This document shows positions 7,836 through 16,401 of a stretch of 64,000 bases of DNA, piece after piece. The stretch comes from F23-D06 sp963620035 (GTDB lineage: Bacteria; Bacteroidota; Bacteroidia; Bacteroidales; WCHB1-69), in contig CAVEXN010000005.1 of assembly GCA_963620035.1 (NCBI GenBank), positions 1 through 64,000 of the forward strand. The letters run 5' to 3'. Made by a program: the position numbers and the translations under genes. The notes beneath the pieces are model-generated. The model did no database searches. It worked only from the letters and a program-made list of their open reading frames with translations, and was not told the DNA's origin. Position 1 is the stretch's first letter, and every line of letters starts with the position of its first letter.

Positions 7836-9188
7836 ATGAAATTTTTCGACAGGACACAGCAAATCTCGGAACTTCAGGAGATGAAGAAGAGGTCAGAGGA
7901 CAACCACGCTATGCTGACCGTGGTGACTGGCCGCAGACGAATCGGCAAAACTACCCTTATCGACAAGGCTATGGACGGGGAACCGTACCTCTATTTCTTC
8001 GTCGGCAAGAAAAACGAGGCGGTGCTGTGCGGCGGCTTTGCCGCGGAGATCCGCTCGAAGCTCGGCCTGTTTGTGCCGGAAAGCGTGAGGGCGTTCAGGG
8101 ACATCTTCTCCATCCTAATGCAGGAAGGCAGTCACCGGCCGTTCACCGTAGCCATCGACGAGTTCCAGAATTTCGGCGATGTCAACCCGTCTGTATTTTC
8201 GGACATTCAAGATATCTGGGACCGCTACCGCCAGAACACGCACGTACACCTCATTGTCAGCGGCTCGGTGTATTCGCTGATGACCAAGCTCTTCAGGGAC
8301 AAAAAGGAGCCTCTGTACGGCAGGGACGACAAGACCATCAAATTGCAGCCGTTCTCACCGTCGGTGTTGAATGAGATCATGACCGAGTACGCTCCGGAAT
8401 ACACCAAGGATGACCTCCTGGCGCTTTACACCTACACGGGCGGAGTCCCGAAGTACATCGAACTCTTTGTGGACACCAGAGCACTGACGCGTGAGAAGAT
8501 GATAGCGTTCATCTGCAATGCGGATTCTCCGTTCATTGAGGAGGGGCGTAAGCTTCTCATTCAGGAGTTCGGGAAGAAGTACGGAACCTATTTCTCTGTG
8601 CTTGAGTAGATTGCTGAAGGACATAACACGCAGGCGGACATTTCCGCATATCTCGGCGAGAAGAGCATCGGAGGCCAGCTCGCGAAACTGGGGGAGACCT
8701 ACAATCTTATATCTAAGAAGCGCCCGATCTGGGCCGGGAAGAACAGCCAGACCGTTCGCTATGAAATCAGCGACATCTTCCTGCGTTTCTGGTTCCGCTA
8801 TATCGAGAAGAACGAGTCGATGATAGAAATCGGCCAGTATCCGCTGCTTGCGAAGGTGATGTCAGACGACTACCCGACCTATTCAGGCGACACGCTTGAA
8901 CGGTATTTCCGAGCAAGGCTCGCCGAGTCGCTGGAGTACCGCACAATAGGCAGTTGGTGGGATCCGAAGGGCTACACAGACTCGAAGGGCAACCACCAGC
9001 AGGGCGAAATTGACATCGTGGCGGTGAGTGCCGACGACAAGAGCGTGGACATCATCGAGGTTAAAAGGAATCCGGACAAGTATGACGCGAACCTGCTGAA
9101 TGAAAAAGCAGAGTTCTTTGCCCGCAAAGAAAGTCGTCTGGGCAAGTACAGGAAAGTTCTCCGCTGCCTGTCGCTTGAGGATATGTGA
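7836..9188 (+). pseudogene. ATPase_2/DUF234 archaeal-type ATPase, interrupted by one amber codon
   Basis: One reading frame covers 450 codons with a single TAG at 8607-8609 (YFSVLE-stop-IAEGHNTQ). The N-terminal part is an ATPase_2-type STAND/AAA domain: Walker A GRRRIGKT, Walker B FTVAIDEFQNF, sensor LIVSGSVYSLM. The part after the stop has a winged-helix segment (QADISAYLGEKS) and the DUF234 C-terminal domain with a PD-(D/E)XK-like GEIDIVAVSADDKSVDIIEVK. Such proteins (about 450 residues) are common and multi-copy in Bacteroidales; they are thought to be linked to mobile elements or defence, with function unproven. The stop splits ATPase and nuclease-like halves, so the gene is probably dead unless the codon is a sequencing error or is suppressed. 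Confidence 0.85.
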
Positions 9189-9243
9189 GTTTTTTCGTCC
9201 GGCGCACAAGCCTTATGTCAGCCCGAGGAATGGACGAAAAAGG
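9189..9243 (+). repeat. Copy 3 of the dispersed motif, forming an inverted repeat
   Basis: GTTTTTTCGTCCGGCGCACA begins next to the stop of the ATPase pseudogene. TTTTTCGTCC (9191-9200) is complementary to GGACGAAAAA (9233-9242), so this copy could form a 10-bp stem with an about 32-base loop. It may act as a weak terminator or be part of a small mobile repeat. Confidence 0.6.
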
Positions 9244-9283
9244 TTTTAACCCAACTTTTCCCGTTTGATAAGTTCAACATTTT

Positions 9284-9314
9284 TTTGCAGTTTCGGTAAA
9301 ATAGCGTACATTTG
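9284..9314 (+). promoter_or_regulatory. Promoter of the AAA-ATPase-like/PD-(D/E)XK gene
   Basis: TTTG at 9284-9287 (-33) and TACATTTG at 9307-9314 (-7) match the Bacteroidetes sigma-ABfr consensus with good spacing; the ATG is 23 bp further on. Confidence 0.7.
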
Positions 9315-9337
9315 CAACCGCTATTGAAACAGACATT

Positions 9338-10897
9338 ATGGCACGAAGATTATACCCCATAGGCATACAGACGTTTGAGGAGATACGCCGTCTCGACAAC
9401 CTTTACGTCGACAAGACGGCGTACGTCTATCACATCACGCACACGAGCGGCAAGTACTTCTTTTTGAGCCGCCCGCGGCGTTTCGGCAAGTCGCTGCTGG
9501 TCTCCACGTTCAAGAGTTACTTTGAGGGGCGTGACGACCTGTTCAAGGGGCTCGCCATCGAGGGGCTGGAGAAGGAGTGGGAGCAATACCCTGTGCTGCA
9601 TTTCGACATGAGCCAGGGCAAGCATTTGGACAAGGAACAGCTGAACAGGTATCTGCTGAACATCATAGAGAAGCAGGAAGTCAAGTTTGACTGCAGGAGC
9701 AGCAAGCCGGACGTGAACAACCGTTTTGCTGACCTGATGGAGAACGTTCACCGCAATACAGGCAAAAAGGTGGTGATCCTCATCGACGAGTATGACGCGC
9801 CTTTGCTCGACGTGGTCCACGAGGAGGAGAACCTCGGGGCGCTGCGCAACGTGATGCGCATTTTCTACAGCCCGCTCAAGGCCGCCGAACCCTACCTGCG
9901 CTTCGTGTTCCTGACCGGCATCACGAAGTTTTCGCAGCTGAGCATCTTCAGCGAGCTGAACAACATCAAGAATGTGAGCATGGACGAGCCTTACGCCGGC
10001 ATCTGCGGCATCACCAAGGAGGAGTTGCTCACACAGATGAGCGGAGACATCGACGACCTGGCAAGCAAGCTGAAACTGACGAGGGAGGAGACCATCCAGG
10101 AGTTGATGAACCACTACGACGGCTATCATTTCTGTTGGCCCTCTCCCGACGTGTTCAACCCATTCAGCCTACTCAACTGCTTCGCCGACGGCAAGATGAA
10201 CGCCTACTGGTTCGGGTCGGGCACTCCCACGTATCTCATCAACATGATGCGCAAGTTTCGTGTACGGCCATCTCAACTGGGGAAGACGAAGGCAAAGCTT
10301 TCTTCATTCGACGCCGCCACGGAAACGATGACTTCTCTGACCCCTTTGCTATACCAGAGCGGCTACCTCACCATCAAGGACTATGACCCGGAGGTGGACA
10401 TTTACACGCTCGACATCCCCAACAGGGAGATTTCCGTCGGACTGTTTGACAGTTTACTCCCCGGCTATCTGGAATCAGAGGTGGACAACGGTAGGGTAGT
10501 GATGGGCGACATGTCTGCACTGATCAAGCGGGGCGACATGGACGCAGCCCTGCTGCTGCTTGCCGATTTTCTGGAAACGGTGCCCTACTGCGACAACACC
10601 AATTTCGAGGGGCACTGGCAGCAGACTCTCTACATCATGTTCGCCCTGCTCACCAGCTACCGCATCCAGGTGGAGCAGCATACCGCCAAAGGCCGTATAG
10701 ACATCACGCTGGAGACGGCCACGGCGGTCTATGTGATGGAGCTGAAGTTCAACAGACCGGCGCAGGAGGCCCTGGATCAGATTGACGTCCGGCGCTATGC
10801 AGACGCCTTCAAACTGAAGGGGAAACCCGTGGTGAAAGTGGGCATGAATTTCGCCGTTAAAGACGGGGTGAACACGCTTGAGTGGCTCATCGACTGA
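9338..10897 (+). CDS. AAA-ATPase-like protein with C-terminal PD-(D/E)XK nuclease domain (DUF1703 type)
   Basis: 519 residues with the full-length layout of the family: N-terminal AAA-ATPase_like domain and C-terminal PDDEXK_9 domain. The N-terminus has YPIGIQTFEEIR and the Tyr-Val-Asp-Lys-Thr motif; Walker A is the family's variant RPRRFGKSLL (residues about 46-55), and Walker B is VVILIDEYDAPL (about 146-157). The C-terminal nuclease core reads GRIDITLETATAVYVMELKF, giving Asp and Glu-x-Lys. The family is heavily amplified in Bacteroidales and other gut bacteria; no biochemical function is settled, though a transposon or defence role is suspected. It has its own promoter and ends 18 bp before the next start, so the glycosyltransferase downstream may be read through. 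It appears intact, unlike the two ATPase genes before it. Confidence 0.88.
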   Translation: MARRLYPIGIQTFEEIRRLDNLYVDKTAYVYHITHTSGKYFFLSRPRRFGKSLLVSTFKSYFEGRDDLFKGLAIEGLEKEWEQYPVLHFDMSQGKHLDKEQLNRYLLNIIEKQEVKFDCRSSKPDVNNRFADLMENVHRNTGKKVVILIDEYDAPLLDVVHEEENLGALRNVMRIFYSPLKAAEPYLRFVFLTGITKFSQLSIFSELNNIKNVSMDEPYAGICGITKEELLTQMSGDIDDLASKLKLTREETIQELMNHYDGYHFCWPSPDVFNPFSLLNCFADGKMNAYWFGSGTPTYLINMMRKFRVRPSQLGKTKAKLSSFDAATETMTSLTPLLYQSGYLTIKDYDPEVDIYTLDIPNREISVGLFDSLLPGYLESEVDNGRVVMGDMSALIKRGDMDAALLLLADFLETVPYCDNTNFEGHWQQTLYIMFALLTSYRIQVEQHTAKGRIDITLETATAVYVMELKFNRPAQEALDQIDVRRYADAFKLKGKPVVKVGMNFAVKDGVNTLEWLID

Positions 10898-10915
10898 ACG
10901 TTTTTTTTCAGGACT

Positions 10916-11677
10916 ATGCAAAAACTTTCAGCCGTCATAATAGCGAAGAACGAAGAAGCCAACCTTCCGCGATGTCTTGCCTCTCTGCAAGGCCTCGCTG
11001 ATGAGGTGCTGGTAGTCGACTCCGGCTCCACGGATGCCACGCCCGGCATCTGCGCTTCTTATGGTGTCCGGCTGATCGAGCATCCCTGGTGCGGCTTTTC
11101 CGAACAGAAGAACTTTGCCAACGGACAGGCCACTTACGACCTCTTGTTTTCGATAGATGCGGACGAGGCGGTGACAGACGAGCTGCGCGCCTCCATCCTG
11201 CGCATAAAAGAGCACGACACTCCGAACACGGTCTATGCTATGAACCGGCTGACCAACTATTGCGGCCATTGGATTCACCATTGCGGCTGGTATCCCGATG
11301 ACAAGGTCCGCATCTTCAACCGACAATCGGCACATTGGGAGGGACAGGTGCATGAGACGCTTGTCCTCACGCCCGGCACGACGGTGGAGAAGTTGCACGG
11401 AAACTTGGCACACTATTCTTATTACACCGTCGGCGACCATTATGCCCGCACCGACAAGTATGCCGCCCTCGGGGCGGCGGAGGCTTTTTCAAGCGGCAAG
11501 CGGTTTTCTTTTATAAAAATGTGGACGCATACTGTTTGGCGTTTTATCCGTGACTATTTTTTCAAGCAGGGCTTCCTTGACGGACGCTATGGCTTTATCG
11601 TCTGCAAGGTCAACGCTTGGGGCACTTTCCGCAAATACAGTAAGCTACGGGCGTTGTGGAGCGAAAAAAGATGCTAA
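10916..11677 (+). CDS. Glycosyltransferase family 2 (WaaE/KdtX-like)
   Basis: A 253-residue GT-A enzyme beginning KLSAVIIAKNEEANLPRCL, the NDP-sugar-binding strand of GT2. Asp-rich motifs follow: VVDSGSTDAT and LFSIDADEAVTDEL (the DxD equivalent). The middle NRLTNYCGHWIHHCGWYPD and VHETL motifs are those of lipopolysaccharide-core enzymes of the WaaE/KdtX group (beta-1,4-glucosyltransferase-like). The C-terminal WRFIRDYFFKQGFLDGRYGF segment is amphipathic and probably membrane-associated. Function: transfer of a sugar to the lipid A core or related glycolipid on the inner membrane. It lies 18 bp after the nuclease-like gene and ends at a strong bidirectional terminator. Single-gene unit or read-through from the upstream promoter. 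Confidence 0.87.
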   Translation: MQKLSAVIIAKNEEANLPRCLASLQGLADEVLVVDSGSTDATPGICASYGVRLIEHPWCGFSEQKNFANGQATYDLLFSIDADEAVTDELRASILRIKEHDTPNTVYAMNRLTNYCGHWIHHCGWYPDDKVRIFNRQSAHWEGQVHETLVLTPGTTVEKLHGNLAHYSYYTVGDHYARTDKYAALGAAEAFSSGKRFSFIKMWTHTVWRFIRDYFFKQGFLDGRYGFIVCKVNAWGTFRKYSKLRALWSEKRC

Positions 11678-11682
11678 AGGCA

Positions 11683-11718
11683 AAAGAGGGGCGACAGGTT
11701 CACCTGCCGCCCCTCTTT
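11683..11718. terminator. Bidirectional intrinsic terminator
   Basis: AAAGAGGGGCGACAGG, loop TTCA, CCTGCCGCCCCTCTTT: a 16-bp stem with one mismatch. T-rich sequence follows on both strands. It separates the convergent GT2 gene (stop 11677) and dxs-like gene (stop 11736). Confidence 0.9.
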
Positions 11719-11735
11719 GTTTATTGCTCCGTCGG

Positions 11736-13496
11736 CTATGGCAGTGCGGCAAGGATGTCTTCCACCAACTGTGGCACGGTGAGGCGGTTGGCGGCGAGCA
11801 GTTCGGGCACGTCATAGCGGTCTTCAAACTGCTTGCGTTCTCCGCGTACCAGCACGCGCATGCTGCTGTCGCCGTAGTAGCGGGCTATTTTCTCTCCCCA
11901 GCCGCCATCTGTCTGCCCGTCTTCGAGGGTGACAACGAGGGCGTGGTGCTGTTTCAGTGCCTCAAGGGTCTTGGTGTCGAGTGCGGTGATGATGCGCGGG
12001 TTTACCAATGTGGCATCAATGCCATGGTCGGATAGGGCGCTACGCACGTTGTCGCCGAGTTGGAAATAGGCACCGAGTCCGAGAATGGCCACACGGCTGC
12101 CGCTGTGCGCCGTTTCGTATGCCGGCAGCGACCAGTCCATATCAGCCGGCAGCGACAGCCCGCGCTCAATGACCCCGTTGACGGGCACACGTATGGCTAC
12201 GGGATGCTCGCGATAGGCGATGGCCCAGTCCATCATGGCAAAGTACTCCTCGCGGCAGGTGGGCGCAAGATAGATGAGGTTGGGAATGTTCATCAACAAG
12301 GGGATGTCGTAAAGGCAAGTGTGCGTCACGTCGTTCATACTTTCTATGCCGCCCCAGAACACTAAAACCAGGGCCGGGCTGTTGTTGATGCAGAGGTCTT
12401 GCTGCAACTGGTCGTAGGTGCGCTGCACAAAGGTGCTGTAAACGCCCCATACGGGTTTGGCGCCGCGCTTGGCGGCCCCGGAAGCGAGTGCCACGGCAGT
12501 CTCCTCCGCAATGCCGACGTCAATGAAGCGGTCGCCGGCGCGCTGGCGACGCGACTTGCTGAACCCGAACACGGCAGGCGTGCCGGAGGTGACAGCAAAG
12601 AGTCCGGGGTGCTCGGGCATCAGTTCCAGCAGATGCTCGGCGGTTAGAGACTCGTAACTCTTGCCGCCGCCCTCAGCCTTGGGCTTGCCGGTAGTCAGGT
12701 CAAACGGCACGCTCCAGTGCCAACGCTCTTTATCCTGTTCGGCAAATGGCAGCCCTTTGCCTTTCAGGGTGTTGATGTGTACTACGATGGGGTGGTCACA
12801 GTCTTTCACCTGTTCAAAGGCGGCGATGAGCGCGCCGATGTTGTTGCCATCGTCCACGTAGAGGTAGTCGAGCCCCATGGCGCGAAACAGGTTGCACTCG
12901 GCCTGCCCGTTGGTCTCACGCAGCAGTTGCAGGTTCTTGTAGAGGCCGCCGTGGTTTTCGGCAATCGACATCTGGTTGTCGTTCACTACGATGATGAAGT
13001 TGCCTTGCAACTCGGCGCCGGCCACGTTCAGCCCCTCCAGGGCTTCGCCGCCGCTCAACGACCCGTCGCCGATAACGGCAATGATGCGCTCGGTGCCATG
13101 CAGCAGGTTGCGCCCTTTTACCAGTCCGCAGGCCAGGCTGATGCTGGTGGAGGTGTGTCCGATGACAAAATGGTCGTGTTCGCTTTCAGAGGGTTCGCTG
13201 TAGCCGGACACCTCATCATAGCGGGCGGAGTCCATAAAGGCCTCTTTGCGTCCCGTGAGGATTTTGTGCGGGTAACTCTGGTGCGACACGTCAAACACAA
13301 TCTTGTCGTCGGGCGAGTTGAACACATAGTGCAATGCTATGGTGGCCTCCACCATGCCCAGGTTGGGACCCACATGGCCGCCGTGTTCGCTTACCTTCTG
13401 TATGAGGTGGTGGCGCACCTCGCCGACCAGCACAGGCAACTCCTGGCAGGTCAGTTTCTTGATGTCCTGGGGACCGTTTATTTTCTCGAGAATCAT
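11736..13496 (-). CDS. dxs: 1-deoxy-D-xylulose-5-phosphate synthase-like enzyme (short form)
   Basis: A thiamine-diphosphate transketolase-family protein of 586 residues. ThDP motifs are plain: FDVSHQSYPHKILTGR, GHTSTSISLACGL, the metal site IGDGSLSGGEALEGLN with NDNQMSIAENHGG, and in the pyrimidine domain GIAEETAVALASGAA (conserved Glu) and VYSTFVQRTYDQL. DXS makes DXP from pyruvate and glyceraldehyde 3-phosphate for isoprenoids, thiamine and pyridoxal. It is about 40-50 residues shorter than usual DXS, and the region equal to DRAGxVGxDGPTHxG reads FWGGIESMNDVTHTCLYD. It may therefore be a paralogue with altered acceptor specificity. The frame is open 160 codons upstream, but family alignment, promoter and composition place the start at the ATG ending at 13496. 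Confidence 0.8.
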   Translation of the reverse strand: MILEKINGPQDIKKLTCQELPVLVGEVRHHLIQKVSEHGGHVGPNLGMVEATIALHYVFNSPDDKIVFDVSHQSYPHKILTGRKEAFMDSARYDEVSGYSEPSESEHDHFVIGHTSTSISLACGLVKGRNLLHGTERIIAVIGDGSLSGGEALEGLNVAGAELQGNFIIVVNDNQMSIAENHGGLYKNLQLLRETNGQAECNLFRAMGLDYLYVDDGNNIGALIAAFEQVKDCDHPIVVHINTLKGKGLPFAEQDKERWHWSVPFDLTTGKPKAEGGGKSYESLTAEHLLELMPEHPGLFAVTSGTPAVFGFSKSRRQRAGDRFIDVGIAEETAVALASGAAKRGAKPVWGVYSTFVQRTYDQLQQDLCINNSPALVLVFWGGIESMNDVTHTCLYDIPLLMNIPNLIYLAPTCREEYFAMMDWAIAYREHPVAIRVPVNGVIERGLSLPADMDWSLPAYETAHSGSRVAILGLGAYFQLGDNVRSALSDHGIDATLVNPRIITALDTKTLEALKQHHALVVTLEDGQTDGGWGEKIARYYGDSSMRVLVRGERKQFEDRYDVPELLAANRLTVPQLVEDILAALP

Positions 13497-13524
13497 AATC
13501 GTAGTGCCTTTAAAAAACAGGCCG

Positions 13525-13532
13525 CAAAGATA
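13525..13532 (-). promoter_or_regulatory. -7 promoter element of the dxs-like gene
   Basis: TATCTTTG on the minus strand, followed by GCGGCC and an ATG 29 bp downstream. This supports the start at 13496 rather than the longer open frame. Confidence 0.65.
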
Positions 13533-13600
13533 GATGTTTTTGTTTTTCGGCAAGGTCCACCGCTCGTATTTCCCATGGCTGCCGAACGAAAGAGAATTTA

Positions 13601-13690
13601 GAATGTAGAATTTAGAGTTTAGAGCGTTACGCGTGTTGTTCCATCTTCCATCATAGTTCGTAAGTCTGCCCGGGCCTTGAGCGTTGGGTG
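13601..13690 (+). repeat. Diverged copy of the 72-bp intergenic repeat, with TTTAGA tract
   Basis: GAATTTAGAATGTAGAATTTAGAG leads into GCGTTACGCGTGTTGTTCC and CATCTTCCATCAT. Order and core match the copies at 14852-14923 and 18844-18915, but with clear divergence. Confidence 0.7.
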
Positions 13691-13705
13691 AAAGAAGTCT
13701 TACGG

Positions 13706-14704
13706 CTAACTGTCCTTTTTCAGGGTGATGACAGTGATTTCGGAGGGGCAGTTGATTCGGAGGGGCAGGGTGCATCCGATGCCCGTGTTCACATAGAGCG
13801 ACTGTGCTCCTTGGTGGTACCAGCCCGCAGACTCGCGGAAGGTTCTGTCGGCGAGTGTTTTGCCAAACAGCCTTACTTGCCCGGCGTGGGTATGGCCGCT
13901 CAGGGTGAGGGGAACGTCGGTGGTGGGGATGACCTCGGCGCGCCAGTGGGTGGGGTCGTGCGAGAGCAGGATGCAAAAGCCGCTGCTTCGGGCCAATGCC
14001 TGTTCAAGGTCGCCGCAGCATACGGAGCGGAAACCCTCGTTGCCGCACGAGCAGTTGTCAACTCCGGCAACCGTTATGGTCTGCCCGTTGCGGCTGATGG
14101 TGATATGGCGGTTGCGTAGCAGCTGCCAGCCCAGGGTGTCTTGCTCCAGATGGGCGAGCCGTTCCGTCTCGTGGGCGCGTTCTTCCTCGGTGAGGCGAGT
14201 GTATATCATCAGGTCGTGGTTGCCCAGCACGCTGGCAATGCCGTTGGTGGCGTGGAGTTGTTGCAGAATGGGGACAAAGGGACGTGCTTCGGCCGTGCCC
14301 ATCGTTACAAGGTCGCCTGTGAAGCAGATGAGGTCGGGGTGTTGGGCATTCACCGCCGCAACAATGCGTTGCAGTGCGGCAGGGCGGTCGTGGTAGGTGG
14401 AGAGATGCAAGTCGCTGATCTGCACAATGCGGTAGCCGTCGAAGGCCTCAGGGAGGTCGGGATGGCGGTACTCAAACGTCTTCACCTCATAGCGAAAGCG
14501 TCCTATAAAGAAGCCGTAGCCCAACACCAGCCAGGCTGCCACTGCCAACCCGAGCGCTGTGTAGCCAAACGGGGCATAGTCGGGCTTAGGGCTGTGCGCA
14601 ATGGCGGCAACCATCCACCACAAAAGCCACACCGCATTGGGGAATGCAAACAGGACAATCCCTATAAACAGGGCGGCTACAAGTATCATCAAAAACGGCG
14701 ACAT
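13706..14704 (-). CDS. Membrane-anchored calcineurin-like metallophosphoesterase (YkuE type)
   Basis: 332 residues. Two N-terminal membrane helices (about 3-40 and 47-68) precede a catalytic domain with all metallophosphoesterase motifs in order: QISDLHLS, CFTGDLVT, LGNHDLM, LLSHDP and SGHTHAGQVRLFG. These give the Asp/His/Asn set that binds two metal ions. YkuE-type members are thought to hydrolyse UDP-sugar or lipid-linked pyrophosphates at the membrane, but the substrate here is unknown. Cys-Ser-Cys-Gly in the middle (DNCSCGNEG) is unusual but not catalytic. A -7-like TACCTTTG lies at 14760-14767 on the minus strand, 55 bp before the start. It is transcribed toward the dxs-like gene, with a repeat element between. 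Confidence 0.88.
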   Translation of the reverse strand: MSPFLMILVAALFIGIVLFAFPNAVWLLWWMVAAIAHSPKPDYAPFGYTALGLAVAAWLVLGYGFFIGRFRYEVKTFEYRHPDLPEAFDGYRIVQISDLHLSTYHDRPAALQRIVAAVNAQHPDLICFTGDLVTMGTAEARPFVPILQQLHATNGIASVLGNHDLMIYTRLTEEERAHETERLAHLEQDTLGWQLLRNRHITISRNGQTITVAGVDNCSCGNEGFRSVCCGDLEQALARSSGFCILLSHDPTHWRAEVIPTTDVPLTLSGHTHAGQVRLFGKTLADRTFRESAGWYHQGAQSLYVNTGIGCTLPLRINCPSEITVITLKKDS

Positions 14705-14851
14705 GGTACTATAATATTATGAAAACACAGTATTGGGCTCCCGCTTGGGAAAACCGCCGCAAAGGTAACAAAAAGTCCGCCCACAAGCCCTTGCGGGCTT
14801 AGACTTAACACGTCTACTGCACGAAAGAGAATTTAGAATTTAGAATTTAGA

Positions 14852-14923
14852 GCGTTACGCAAGTCGTACCATCTTCCATCATAAGTCTTGCGTCAGCACG
14901 GGGATTGTGCGTGGGGTGAGAAA
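14852..14923 (+). repeat. 72-bp intergenic repeat, copy A
   Basis: Starts GCGTTACGCAAGTCGTACC and ends GGGGTGAGAAA. It differs from the 18844-18915 copy at about two positions. ACGCAAG and CTTGCGT within it are inverted and can pair as a 7-bp stem. Confidence 0.9.
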
Positions 14924-15038
14924 AAGTCCGAAAACAATCCGAAAATCTGCCTGAGGTGGGGCTGATTTCAGATTCGGAGTTGTCATATTTTTAAATATAA
15001 TCGCTATAAAATACAGATATACAAGTATTTACAAAAAT

Positions 15039-15078
15039 GGGGGGGGGTAGTGAAATGATTGTTTTTTCGTTATCTTTG
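15039..15078 (+). promoter_or_regulatory. Promoter of the McrB-like operon with a G9 homopolymer
   Basis: TATCTTTG at 15071-15078 is the -7 element; the ATG is 40 bp downstream. A run of nine G (15039-15047) ends 23 bp before it, where the -33 element would be expected. Length change in this run would alter promoter geometry, as in phase-variable promoters. Confidence 0.55.
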
Positions 15079-15117
15079 CGACATCAATATTCTCCTTTTT
15101 ATTAACAAAAATTTTTA

Positions 15118-16377
15118 ATGATGGGAACAGAAGAAAATAAGGATGCTCAAATTCAGAATTCAGAACAGACTGCTGGGGTGGAAACGCAAGAATCAAACAG
15201 GTCTGGGAACGGCAATCAAAATCATATTTTAGCTAACACACAGGGGGCAAAGAAAGCACCGCAAGAAAAATGCCCTAATTGTAACGAATCTGTTTGTGCA
15301 GATGCCAAAGAATGCCCTAATTGTAGATATTCTTTTCGTCAACAAATGCGCGAAGGATTCTCGCGGCAGCAGATTTGGTATGGCGCGCCGGGTACGGGCA
15401 AGTCGAACGACATTAAAACGCTCATCGATGATGATTCAAGTTTGAAAGAAGACATTGACTATATCCGCACTACCTTTCATCCTGCCAGCGACTATTCCAC
15501 CTTTGTGGGCTGCTACAAGCCGAAGATGGAGACACAAGGTAAAGTGATGATTGAAAGACCGGCATTGGGCGCAGATTACCAAGAATTTCCGGTATATAAG
15601 TCTGGCGGGAAATCTGTCGGACAGGCTCGGGAAGAAAGAATCGTCTATAAGTTTGTGCAGCAGGCGTTCCTCAAGGCCTATGTGAAGGCGTGGCGTAAGT
15701 ATTTCGAAGAAAATGACGATAAAAGATTTTACTTAATCATAGAGGAGATAAACCGCGGTAACTGCGCCGAGATTTTCGGCGACATTTTCCAGCTGCTCGA
15801 CCGCAACCAAGAGGGCTTCTCCACATATCCGATTACCACGGATGAGGATATTGCCGAAGAACTTAGAAAGGAGTTTGAGGAACTTAGAACGAAACTTGCT
15901 AAAAAGACTGCTTTTGAGCAAAATGTGCTCGATGGCTCTACGATGTGTTTGCCGCCCAACCTTTACATCTGGTGTACGATGAACACCAGCGACCAGAGCC
16001 TCTTTCCGATAGACTCCGCCTTTAAGCGCCGCTGGGATTGGAAGTATATGAAGATAAAGAAACCGAAAGAAAAAGACTTTAAGATTCGACTTGAAGACGG
16101 CACTTGTTACGATTGGTGGGACTTTCTGCAAAAAATCAATGAGTGCATCTATAAGGTTACCCGCTCGGAGGACAAGCAGCTGGGCTACTTCTTCTGCAAT
16201 CCTTCAGGCGGCATCATCGATGAAGACATGTTCGTCAACAAGGTGCTCTTCTACCTTTGGAACGATGTGTTTAAAGATGCCGGCTCCAACAACAACCCGT
16301 TCAAGAAAAAAGTTGAAGAAAAAGCTGCAGATGAGAAGGATATAGAAAAGGGAATGCGGTTCGCAGATTTCTTTTAA
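15118..16377 (+). CDS. McrB-like AAA+ GTPase/ATPase with N-terminal zinc ribbon
   Basis: 419 residues. A polar leader (1-50) is followed by a zinc ribbon (Cys52, Cys55, Cys66, Cys69; CPNC-x10-CPNC), then the motor: Walker A GAPGTGKS (89-96), Walker B YLIIEEINRGNCAEIFGD, and WCTMNTSDQSLFPIDSAFKR, closely matching the McrB signature MNTADRS that gives GTP preference. The arginine finger RRWDW follows. McrB subunits form GTP-driven hexamers that translocate DNA with McrC. The usual N-terminal DNA-reading domain is replaced by the zinc ribbon, so target recognition may lie in the ribbon or in the next gene. It is first in a three-gene operon with its own promoter. ATG at 15121 is an alternative start. 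Confidence 0.85.
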   Translation: MMGTEENKDAQIQNSEQTAGVETQESNRSGNGNQNHILANTQGAKKAPQEKCPNCNESVCADAKECPNCRYSFRQQMREGFSRQQIWYGAPGTGKSNDIKTLIDDDSSLKEDIDYIRTTFHPASDYSTFVGCYKPKMETQGKVMIERPALGADYQEFPVYKSGGKSVGQAREERIVYKFVQQAFLKAYVKAWRKYFEENDDKRFYLIIEEINRGNCAEIFGDIFQLLDRNQEGFSTYPITTDEDIAEELRKEFEELRTKLAKKTAFEQNVLDGSTMCLPPNLYIWCTMNTSDQSLFPIDSAFKRRWDWKYMKIKKPKEKDFKIRLEDGTCYDWWDFLQKINECIYKVTRSEDKQLGYFFCNPSGGIIDEDMFVNKVLFYLWNDVFKDAGSNNNPFKKKVEEKAADEKDIEKGMRFADFF

Positions 16378-16401
16378 TGATTAACCATCAATACCAACAA
16401 T

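Larger units (their letters stand above)
14705..15117. other. Divergent intergenic region with repeats, G9 tract and two promoters
   Basis: 413 bases between the phosphoesterase (minus) and the McrB-like gene (plus). It holds the minus promoter TACCTTTG (14760-14767), a GAATTTAGAATTTAGAATTTAGAG tract (14829-14852) joined to the 72-bp repeat (14852-14923), an AT-rich stretch, a G9 run (15039-15047) and TATCTTTG (15071-15078). No gene is seen. Confidence 0.7.

Noticed and set aside
6485..8609. Stop-codon reassignment suggested by single in-frame TAA and TAG
   Set aside because: Dozens of intact genes end at TAA, TAG and TGA at family-normal lengths, so the standard code holds.
13497..13976. 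160-codon N-terminal extension of the Dxs-like frame
   Set aside because: It crosses the promoter TATCTTTG and the 72-bp repeat relative, and reads Pro/Arg/His-rich without family similarity.
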